19,635 bases of DNA from JBDRTU01 sp043823825 (GTDB lineage: Bacteria > Patescibacteriota > Patescibacteriia > Veblenbacterales > UBA10138), in NCBI GenBank assembly GCA_043823825.1, contig JBDRTU010000006.1, positions 1-19,635 of the forward strand. The letters are read 5' to 3'. Shown in pieces: positions 6,191 through 11,475 of the stretch; within the stretch, counting starts at the first letter, position 1; each line of letters opens with the position of its first letter. The notes under the pieces were generated by a model that did no database searches, had not been told where the DNA came from, and saw nothing but the letters and a program-made list of their open reading frames with translations. The position numbers and the translations under genes are program-made.

Positions 6191-6544
6191 CTATGCTTTA
6201 GCCACTTTTTCCTTGAGTTTTTTACTGTAAGAGCGTAAGTATGGCAATTGGGCACGATTCACTTTATATTCCTTAATCACCTCAATATTATTAATGGTTG
6301 GTAAGTGTAATGGGAATATTTTTTCTACGCCAATGCCATCTGAGATTTTTCGCACGGTTATGGTTGCTCCCATACCAGTTCCGCCTCGTCTGCCGATTAC
6401 CATACCCTCAAAAACCTGAATACGTTCCTTTTCTTCCCCTTTAGCGTTAAGTTCCTTAATTTTTTGATGAACACGAACTAGCTGCCCTGACTTTATAGCT
6501 GTAAAATTCTTGTTACTAATTGCAGTTTTAGCTTCTTCAGACAT
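6191..6544 (-). CDS. rplS: 50S ribosomal protein L19
   Basis: Structural protein of the large subunit at the interface with the small subunit. The 117 residues fit the family. Recognisable L19 features are the basic SH3-like barrel: SGQLVRVHQKIKE, KERIQVFEGMVIGRRG, TITVRKISDGIGVEKIFPLH, then EVIKEYKVNRAQLPYLR. An N-terminal stretch of about 15 residues (MSEEAKTAISNKNF) comes before the conserved part. The ATG has no SD; a consensus TATAAT ends 11 bases upstream, suggesting a very short leader. The terminator of the cca-rluD-gmk operon lies just before it, so it is its own transcription unit. The trmD and rpsP genes that often neighbour rplS are not adjacent. Confidence 0.96.
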   Translation of the reverse strand: MSEEAKTAISNKNFTAIKSGQLVRVHQKIKELNAKGEEKERIQVFEGMVIGRRGGTGMGATITVRKISDGIGVEKIFPLHLPTINNIEVIKEYKVNRAQLPYLRSYSKKLKEKVAKA

Positions 6545-6555
6545 AATATTTAGAA

Positions 6556-6561
6556 ATTATA
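6556..6561 (-). promoter_or_regulatory. -10 element of rplS
   Basis: TATAAT on the minus strand, 11 bases before the rplS ATG. A matching -35 is poor (TCGTTT, 16-bp spacer). It would start a message with a leader of only a few bases. Confidence 0.5.
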
Positions 6562-6563
6562 GT

Positions 6564-6607
6564 TATTATTAAAGCCTAAACGATGGTGATTAATCTACGT
6601 TTAGGGC
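6564..6607 (-). terminator. Terminator of the cca-rluD-gmk operon
   Basis: On the minus strand AGCCCTAAACG (6597-6607) pairs with CGTTTAGGCT (6573-6582) with a single bulged C. The loop is 14 nt and TTTAATAAT follows. It lies between gmk and rplS. Confidence 0.65.
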
Positions 6608-6627
6608 TACGTTAGAATAACTGTTTT

Positions 6628-7218
6628 TTATCTTTTCGTCAAGCCTTTGGTAATGTGACGTCTAATGATGGCAGCAACCCTGTTAACAGTTTGGTTCAGC
6701 TTACCCCAGTGATTAACTACGATATAATCATAGTTCTTCATTTGTTTAAGCTCATGTTGAGTAGTGTGCCAGCGTTTGTTTTTTTGTTGATCAGGAATAT
6801 GGGAAGACTGAAAAATTCGTCGTTTTATTTCCGCTTTAGATTCGGCTGTTATAAAAATTGTTACGGTCTTAGGATAACGTTTTCGCAATTGTTGCGAGCC
6901 CTGAACATCAATTACCAGCACTACATTACTCCCTTGCTTTAGCGCGTGTTCAACCGGCTGACGCGGGGTGCCATAATAGTAGTTGTGGACACGGGCCCAT
7001 TCCAGTAATTTATCTTGTTTAATTAATTTTTTAAATTCGTTCACAGTACAAAAATGGTAGGTAGCTAGTTTATCCTCTAGTCTACGTGGTCTGGTGGTGG
7101 TAGTAATAATTCTTTTAAGAGATAAACTAGGTAAACGCACCAGTGCTCTAGCCACAGTACTTTTTCCCACTTGTGAAGTGCCAGAAATGATAAAAAGTTT
7201 ACCTGGGCGTTTTTTCAT
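6628..7218 (-). CDS. gmk: Guanylate kinase
   Basis: Phosphorylates GMP to GDP with ATP in the cytoplasm. 196 residues. The P-loop is GTSQVGKST (residues 13-21), a variant of the usual GPSGVGKGT that keeps Walker Gly, Lys and Ser. TTTTRPRR is the GMP-phosphate-binding segment. WARVHNYYYGTP and VVLVIDVQGSQQLRKRYP match the NMP-binding and core strands of the family. The C-terminal helices (HELKQMKNYDYIVVN) fit. It overlaps the end of rluD by 4 bases (ATGA), implying translational coupling as the last gene of the operon. The P-loop change is unusual but does not remove a required residue. Confidence 0.93.
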   Translation of the reverse strand: MKKRPGKLFIISGTSQVGKSTVARALVRLPSLSLKRIITTTTRPRRLEDKLATYHFCTVNEFKKLIKQDKLLEWARVHNYYYGTPRQPVEHALKQGSNVVLVIDVQGSQQLRKRYPKTVTIFITAESKAEIKRRIFQSSHIPDQQKNKRWHTTQHELKQMKNYDYIVVNHWGKLNQTVNRVAAIIRRHITKGLTKR

Positions 7219-8135
7219 CTTAGTGTGGTTAAATAATCATTAAGCTCTTTTGGTAAAGGAGAGGTAAATAATTGTTGTTTACCTTCTAAATCAGTAAAAG
7301 CTAAAGTAGAAGCATGTAAGAAAAGTCGCTTAATTTTTTTTACCGAGCGGCCTTTAGTAGGTCGGTATACTTTATCACCCATTAAAGGGTAGCCCAAAGC
7401 TGCTAGATGAGCGCGTATCTGGTGAGTGCGGCCAGTTTCAATCTCTATTTTAAGTAAAGTAGTATGTGAATATTTTTTCAAAACTTCAAATTTAGTAATA
7501 GCATCAATACCTTCCGCGTTTTTGGGGCGAGCGGCTATTTTACCATGCTTAGTTTTAGAACGCGCTAAGGGAAAATCAATAATTCCAGCAGGACTAGCTA
7601 TTTGCCCCATAACTAATCCCGTATATTCTTTATGCACCAAACGTTCTTTAAATTGGTTTTTTAAATGTATAAACATTGGTTCAGTTTTCGCTATCACCAT
7701 TAAACCGGAAACATCACGATCAAGCCGGTGGACGATTCCTGGCCGCAAAGGGTCATTACCTAAATCTTTAATTGTTGGGTAGTAGGCCACCAATCCATCT
7801 ACTAGAGTTGGTTCATTAACACCAGTCGCTGGGTGTACCACTAATCCCTCTGGTTTATCAATCACTAAATAGTAAGTAGAATCGGCCAATACCTTAAACT
7901 TTATTTTTTTATTTGGATTAAGCCGAGGCTTTAGTTGTTCTTCAATATCAAAGCTTATTATCTCACCTTGCTTAAGCCAGCGATGTACAGTAACTTTTTT
8001 CTGATCAACCAATACTTTACCTTTTTTAATTGCTTTTTGTAGGTAGCTACGTGACATTTGGCCTAAGTGTTGAACTAGAAATTTATCTAAACGTGTAGGG
8101 GAAGATAATGCTGGTACAGTAATAGTTTGTTTCAT
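7215..8135 (-). CDS. rluD: RluA/RluD-family 23S rRNA pseudouridine synthase
   Basis: Converts specific uridines in large-subunit rRNA to pseudouridine. 306 residues. An N-terminal S4 RNA-binding domain is visible (TRLDKFLVQHLGQMSRSYLQ, then KGKVLVDQKKV). The catalytic domain has DKPEGLVVHP and the signature HRLDRDVSGLMVIAKT with catalytic Asp139, followed by HKEYTGLVMG, TGRTHQIRAHLAALGYPLMGD and LHASTL. This combination fits RluD-type rather than RsuA-type enzymes. The exact target uridines are inferred and not certain. It overlaps cca upstream and gmk downstream by 4 bases each (ATGA). Confidence 0.93.
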   Translation of the reverse strand: MKQTITVPALSSPTRLDKFLVQHLGQMSRSYLQKAIKKGKVLVDQKKVTVHRWLKQGEIISFDIEEQLKPRLNPNKKIKFKVLADSTYYLVIDKPEGLVVHPATGVNEPTLVDGLVAYYPTIKDLGNDPLRPGIVHRLDRDVSGLMVIAKTEPMFIHLKNQFKERLVHKEYTGLVMGQIASPAGIIDFPLARSKTKHGKIAARPKNAEGIDAITKFEVLKKYSHTTLLKIEIETGRTHQIRAHLAALGYPLMGDKVYRPTKGRSVKKIKRLFLHASTLAFTDLEGKQQLFTSPLPKELNDYLTTLR

Positions 8136-9613
8136 AGCTGTTTTTTTAAGAAAGAAATGGCTTCAATTTTCGTCTTAACCTTTTTTGCCAATTGGGCTTC
8201 AGTCAACGATTTTAACAGTTTACCAATAATTGGACCTGATTTAAGTTTAAACAATTTCATAATTTGGTTACCATCAACTAGTAACTTTAACTCACCTTTT
8301 TTAGAAAGTAACGGTTTTAATTGTTTAAGTCGTTTTCGTAAGGCACGTAGCCGGTCAAACAGTTTACGCCCATCAGCTGGATTAGTAGCCCAAGAGTCAG
8401 CTAAAATCACCTGTTGTAGACTAATCCCCCACAGTGCCTTTTGATAAAAATAGCGATAAAGGGTAGAAGGCTTGAATTCTGCCACTTTACCGTGTACTAG
8501 CAGCATATGTTTAGCTACTAACCATTCTACTAATTCTGGTTCAATCTTATCGCCAGCGGAATCAAGGAAACTTGTAAGCTTTAACCGACTAATAATATCC
8601 GATACTAAGGCGGCGCCTTTAATATCATGCTCTGGTGTGCGAATCCATTTAACCCCATGTATTTCAGGAGTTTGTACGGTTAAGGGTTTACCAATGTCGT
8701 GTAATAAGATAGCTAACAATACCGAAAGTGATGGCTTTTGTTTAGGGAAAAATTGGCGCCACTCGCGGCTGCTAAAAATTTTGAGGGCTAAAAGCGTGTG
8801 TTCAAAAACATCTCCTTCGCTATGAAACTCTTTATATTGTGGTACACCATGCATGGCATATACTTCGGGCAGTAAAACTTTAATTATATTTATTTGATCC
8901 CAAAGTTTTAGCGCCTGTGAAGGATTATTCTGTAGTGATTTTAACCATTCGCGCGCCACAATTTCACGAGGTATTACCCAACTATCTTTGGTTTTAGCCA
9001 CCACAGATTTACTCGCCATTTTTTTAATGGCCATTAGCGTACGTGATTCTATTTTAAAATTTAACTGACATGCAAATCTTAAGGCACGCAGTAATCTTGA
9101 ATAATCTTCTTGAAAACGTAATCTAGGCGCCCCGACAGTTCTAATTATTTTATTTTTCAAATCTTTTTGCCCTTTTGTCGGGTCAATTATTTGATATGAG
9201 GTTAAATCCAAGGCTATCGCATTAATAGTAAAATCCCGGCGTTCTAGATCCTCGTTAATTGAAAGATTACTAGCAGTTTTAACAGTAAAATCACGATAAC
9301 GACCAGTACCCCAAGCGTGATCAGTGCGTGGTAGGGCTACATCTATAGCTTCATTGGGCCAGCCACGGGGCGTAAATTTATATACTCCAAAAGTTTTACC
9401 AACTAAAGCCACTTTGCCTTGACCCTTAAGAAATTTTTCCAGTTTAACTTTAGTTAAACCAGAGATTACTAAATCGTAATCTTTGGTGACACGCCCAAGT
9501 AACAAATCACGCACTGCGCCACCCACTAAATATAGTCGAGCAGTAGGATAAGCATGATTAAGACGATTAGTAAGTTTCTTAATGATTATTGGTAGATTGT
9601 TTTTTGTTATCAT
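8132..9613 (-). CDS. CCA tRNA nucleotidyltransferase / poly(A) polymerase family, with HD domain
   Basis: Class II nucleotidyltransferase that adds or repairs the tRNA 3' CCA. 493 residues. The head motif LVGGAVRDLLLGRVTKDYDL (29-48) holds the metal-binding Asp45 and Asp47, and the third carboxylate is near Asp90. RRDFTINAIALDL (124-136) is the nucleotide-sugar motif, and EDYSRLLRALRFACQ is the neck. A C-terminal HD domain follows (VFEHTL at 268, LLHDIGKPL with His304-Asp305), consistent with added phosphohydrolase activity as in E. coli Cca. Full CCA adding and A-only adding cannot be told apart safely by eye. Three of the intact tRNAs checked here encode CCA, but tRNA-Val(GAC) does not, so the activity is needed. 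First gene of the operon, with TATAGT 14 bases before the ATG. Confidence 0.93.
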   Translation of the reverse strand: MITKNNLPIIIKKLTNRLNHAYPTARLYLVGGAVRDLLLGRVTKDYDLVISGLTKVKLEKFLKGQGKVALVGKTFGVYKFTPRGWPNEAIDVALPRTDHAWGTGRYRDFTVKTASNLSINEDLERRDFTINAIALDLTSYQIIDPTKGQKDLKNKIIRTVGAPRLRFQEDYSRLLRALRFACQLNFKIESRTLMAIKKMASKSVVAKTKDSWVIPREIVAREWLKSLQNNPSQALKLWDQINIIKVLLPEVYAMHGVPQYKEFHSEGDVFEHTLLALKIFSSREWRQFFPKQKPSLSVLLAILLHDIGKPLTVQTPEIHGVKWIRTPEHDIKGAALVSDIISRLKLTSFLDSAGDKIEPELVEWLVAKHMLLVHGKVAEFKPSTLYRYFYQKALWGISLQQVILADSWATNPADGRKLFDRLRALRKRLKQLKPLLSKKGELKLLVDGNQIMKLFKLKSGPIIGKLLKSLTEAQLAKKVKTKIEAISFLKKQL

Positions 9614-9627
9614 AGTTATCTACTTAT

Positions 9628-9633
9628 ACTATA
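9628..9633 (-). promoter_or_regulatory. -10 element of the cca-rluD-gmk operon
   Basis: TATAGT on the minus strand, 14 bases before the ATG at 9613. A weak -35 (TTACTT, 16-bp spacer) lies upstream. No SD is present, again giving a short leader. Confidence 0.4.
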
Positions 9634-9659
9634 CCATTCATTAGCTTTAAAGTAATTGG

Positions 9660-9699
9660 TATAAAACAAAACCCGCCCCGATCGGTATCGGGGCGGGTT
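9660..9699 (-). terminator. Strong terminator of the MscS/CmpX-like gene
   Basis: A perfect 13-bp GC-rich stem: AACCCGCCCCGAT against ATCGGGGCGGGTT (9670-9682 and 9687-9699) with a 4-nt loop. On the minus strand it is followed by TTTTGTTTTAT. It lies 14 bases past the stop of the gene at 9713. Confidence 0.9.
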
Positions 9700-9712
9700 G
9701 GAGTTACTTAGA

Positions 9713-10402
9713 TTAACGACGGGAAACTTCTTTTTCAATTGCTTCTAACCACTTACTCGCTTTTTCTTTACCACCTAAACCAAAAGCCAAACCACCAGCT
9801 ATAGCCAGCATGGCTACTAAGCCAGTAAAGAGAATTTCAATTAATCGTACTGCAACACCCAATTGGATTAAGGCCGCCATGATAGAAAAAATAACGATTG
9901 ACCACTTAGATAGTGCGGCCATTGTTTTGGCCGAAGTGGTAGGTGCTTTGGAAACATGAATTGCTTTTTCCACCACATCATGAATAAATTGACCAACAAT
10001 GATACCAACAGTCAGAATAATTACAGCAATTAATACATTAGGAATGTATAAAGCCACAGCAGTTAAGAAATCAGTAACTTGCACCCAACTTAGAATATCA
10101 GCTACCGCAATAAATACTACGATAATAAAAAACCATTTAACAATCCAACCTACTAATCCTGATAAGCTAAATTGCACACCAGCACTCTCTGCCTTTTGTG
10201 ATACGCCAGTGCGAGACAACAAGTCGTCTAATTTAACTAATCTAATAAGTTTGGCAGCTACTCTACCTAGAGCTGCTGCTATTAGTAAGCCTACAATTAA
10301 AACAATGATAGCGACTAATAGTTCTGGTAAAAAATCGGTAAATTTATCCCACATATTTTGGAATGATAGGACGATAGTACTCGCCCAATTATTTGTATTC
10401 AT
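9713..10402 (-). CDS. Mechanosensitive-channel-related (CmpX/MscS-like) membrane protein
   Basis: 229 residues with about five transmembrane helices, near 26-46, 84-105, 115-140, 165-188 and 192-215. The repeated pattern FLPELLVAIIVLIVGLLIAAALGRVAAKLIR and YIPNVLIAVIILTVGIIVGQFI is the conserved TM-helix repeat of CmpX-type proteins. The last helix, LAIAGGLAFGLGGKEKASKW, resembles the pore-lining helix and start of the beta domain in MscS, but the protein ends there, so the cytoplasmic MscS domain is absent. A role in osmotic or membrane-tension response is possible but inferred. AAGGAGGT lies 3 bases before the ATG, a near-perfect SD, with a possible -10 TACAAT at 10454-10459. It is monocistronic with a strong terminator. 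Confidence 0.8.
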   Translation of the reverse strand: MNTNNWASTIVLSFQNMWDKFTDFLPELLVAIIVLIVGLLIAAALGRVAAKLIRLVKLDDLLSRTGVSQKAESAGVQFSLSGLVGWIVKWFFIIVVFIAVADILSWVQVTDFLTAVALYIPNVLIAVIILTVGIIVGQFIHDVVEKAIHVSKAPTTSAKTMAALSKWSIVIFSIMAALIQLGVAVRLIEILFTGLVAMLAIAGGLAFGLGGKEKASKWLEAIEKEVSRR

Positions 10403-10482
10403 ATTACCTCCTTTCTAAAGGTTTTTAAATAAAGATTAATTATTAACAAACTAATTGTACCATACATCTAGGTAAAAGTCAC

Positions 10483-10514
10483 AAAACATAAAATCCTTAC
10501 TTGAGGTAAGGATT
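10483..10514 (-). terminator. Terminator of the tRNA-Ile/tRNA-Val locus
   Basis: AATCCTTAC (10492-10500) pairs perfectly with GTAAGGATT (10506-10514) around a 5-nt loop. On the minus strand it is followed by TTATGTTTTGTG, a moderate U-rich tail. It separates the tRNA locus from the membrane protein gene. Confidence 0.65.
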
Positions 10515-10594
10515 AATATGGTAGGATATCGGTGTCCTGGTAACCACGCCAAGCGTGGTGGGCGCGCCTAGACTCGAACTGGGGACCTCGTCGA

Positions 10595-10772
10595 CCCGCC
10601 TGCCAAAGCAAATTTAGGGTATATGAATTTATCTGATTTAGTCTACCCGGTGGGCGGCACTGGACTCGAACCAGTGACCTTTACAATGTCAATGTAACGC
10701 TCTAACCAGCTGAGCTAGCCGCCCACCGGATGGGCTATAAGTATTTTTAGGGTAGAATTTACGGCAGGCAGG
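10595..10772 (-). mobile_element. 178-bp inverted-repeat element carrying a tRNA-Val gene
   Basis: Bounded by CCCGCCTGCC (10595-10604) and GGCAGGCAGG (10763-10772), inverted copies with one mismatch. They match the two halves of the solid palindrome at 6069-6088. Inside is tRNA-Val(GAC) with about 45 bp of AT-rich DNA on each side, which share a direct repeat TTTAGGGTA. No protein gene fits inside. It sits after the D-loop of the broken tRNA at the same structural position as the palindrome in the tRNA-Leu copy. That it moved as a unit is inference; recombination between repeats could give the same layout. Confidence 0.5.
10651..10724 (-). tRNA. tRNA-Val(GAC)
   Basis: 74 nt without CCA. The acceptor GGGCGGC pairs perfectly with GCCGCCC and the discriminator is A. 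The anticodon stem TTACA/TGTAA encloses loop TTGACAT, giving anticodon GAC. The T arm is CACTG-TTCGAGT-style (CTGG-TTCGAGT-CCAG core). The genomic 3' end is ACCG rather than ACCA, so the last base must be made by the nucleotidyltransferase. The flanks CCGG and CCGG extend the acceptor helix to 12 bp in the precursor. Confidence 0.92.
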
Positions 10773-10834
10773 TAACCAACTGAGCTACGCGCCTGTATTA
10801 GTAAATTAAAAATTATTAACTTATATTTTTAAAA

Positions 10835-11164
10835 TTAAAATTTTAGACGACGCGGTTTGGCACCTCGATGTCGGTTCATCGCATCCTGGAGATGAAGAAG
10901 CTCCCAAGGGTTTGTCGGATGGCCGTATTTGATTAGATTTCCCTTTTTAGTCGCTGTCCATCCCTTGAGTTATTTTTCTCTTTTTCTTGCCTCAATTAAA
11001 GTATTATATTGTTCGGAATAGACAATTTTAAGCGGTCATCTTTGTTTGGTGTATAGTGCCCCCTTACCTTGGTTGTGTTTGGCTTCTCTGTTTTTAATAT
11101 CAGTACATGAACCTGTATATAATGATTCGTTACTGCAACGAGCTAGATATATAAAATATTTCAT
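10835..11164 (-). pseudogene. Broken GIY-YIG nuclease gene with two nonsense codons
   Basis: From an ATG at 11162-11164 the frame reads MKYFIYLARC SNESLYTGSC and so on, a clear GIY-YIG start (YFIYLARC, LYTGSC). A TGA (11036-11038) falls exactly where relatives have the second Arg of an RRP motif: TKQR-stop-PLKIVYSEQY. The same frame continues LIEARKREK, then TAA (10970-10972), then LKGWTATKKGNLIKYG. Both stops are explained by single C-to-T changes (CGA to TGA, CAA to TAA). The frame stays open to 10835, its last 30 or so codons running antisense through a 23S rRNA fragment. It is a decayed paralogue, not a copy, of the gene at 5802-6041. Confidence 0.8.
10846..10914 (+). pseudogene. Fragment of 23S rRNA domain V (peptidyl-transferase region)
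   Basis: The plus strand contains TTTGGCACCTCGATGTCGG, the near-universal 23S sequence around E. coli position 2500, followed by TTCATCGCATCCTGGAG, TGAAGAAG and CTCCCAAGGGTTTG in the correct order and spacing. Similarity starts near GACGACGCGG and is lost after GGGTTTG, where the A-loop GGCTGTTCGCC should follow. Only about 70 bases are present, so this is not an rRNA gene. It lies antisense to the tail of the broken GIY-YIG frame. Confidence 0.8.
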
Positions 11165-11221
11165 CGGAAATAATAGTTTATTTTTTGTCCTTCGACTTCA
11201 CTGCGTTTCGCTCAGGGCATC

Positions 11222-11272
11222 CGACTCGCTTTAAATAGTGGTGGAACACCATGAGCGAGCCTAAGCGAGTCG
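11222..11272. repeat. Hairpin repeat beside tRNA-Ile
   Basis: CGACTCGCTT (11222-11231) and AAGCGAGTCG (11263-11272) are perfect 10-bp inverted arms. Inside is a second small hairpin, GTGGTG-gaa-CACCAT. Just before it, 11188-11216 carries a sequence of the TCCTTCGACTTC...CGCTCAGGG type, a common bacterial intergenic repeat. Further GACTCG/GAGTCG words occur at 11374-11409 on the other side of the tRNA. Confidence 0.55.
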
Positions 11273-11274
11273 AA

Positions 11275-11351
11275 TGGTGGATGCGCCTGGACTCGAACCA
11301 GGGACCTGGCGCTTATAAGACGCCTGCTCTAACCAACTGAGCTACGCATCC
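11275..11351 (-). tRNA. tRNA-Ile(UAU)
   Basis: 77 nt including an encoded CCA. The acceptor GGATGCG pairs with CGCATCC. The anticodon stem GGCGT/GCGCC (one G-U) encloses loop CTTATAA, giving anticodon UAU, which reads AUA. The T arm is CCTGG-TTCGAGT-CCAGG. Most bacteria read AUA with a lysidine-modified CAU tRNA instead. Its 5' half shares GCGTAGCTCAGTTGGTTA with the broken tRNA at 10773-10794. Confidence 0.93.
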
Positions 11352-11430
11352 AAATTCTCTTTGGAGAGCTACCCGTCTCGACTCGCCAGACTCGTCTTAG
11401 TGAGTCGGGCCTGCCCAAATAGCGATATTT

Positions 11431-11459
11431 ATTATATAAAGAAGATGACTAATTGTCAT
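11431..11459 (-). promoter_or_regulatory. Promoter of the tRNA-Ile locus
   Basis: On the minus strand ATGACA (11454-11459), a 17-bp spacer and a consensus TATAAT (11431-11436), about 80 bases before the tRNA. The -35 overlaps a 7-bp hairpin (AGATGAC/GTCATCT, 11443-11461) that could act as a weak terminator of the DHH gene ending at 11476. Confidence 0.55.
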
Positions 11460-11475
11460 CTATTTATATTTTACC

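Larger units (their letters stand above)
10556..10794 (-). pseudogene. tRNA gene interrupted in its D-loop
   Basis: On the minus strand the 5' part (10773-10794) reads AGGCGCG-TA-GCTC-AGTTGGTTA. The 3' part (10556-about 10593) reads CGACGAGGTC-CCCAG-TTCGAGT-CTAGG-CGCGCCC-A-CCA. Acceptor halves GGCGCG and CGCGCC pair, with a mismatch at position 1 (A opposite C). The T stem has one mismatch. The middle (3' D-stem and most of the anticodon arm) is missing and replaced by a 178-bp element, so the amino acid cannot be assigned. It is a broken tRNA. A hairpin ACCACGC-caa-GCGTGGT (10543-10559) overlaps its 3' end. Confidence 0.75.

Noticed and set aside
6655..6942. Open plus-strand frame within gmk
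   Set aside because: Fully antisense to a well-supported guanylate kinase; no motifs or start signals.
8127..8825. Two plus-strand open frames over the cca gene
   Set aside because: Antisense shadows of a long gene with catalytic motifs on the other strand.
9999..10418. 139-codon plus-strand frame over the MscS/CmpX-like gene
   Set aside because: The minus-strand protein has a near-perfect SD and membrane pattern; the plus frame has neither.
11036..11038. TGA in the GIY-YIG frame read as glycine, as in SR1 or Gracilibacteria
   Set aside because: Homologues have Arg here, TGA ends rluD and the intact GIY-YIG gene normally, and a second stop (TAA) follows.
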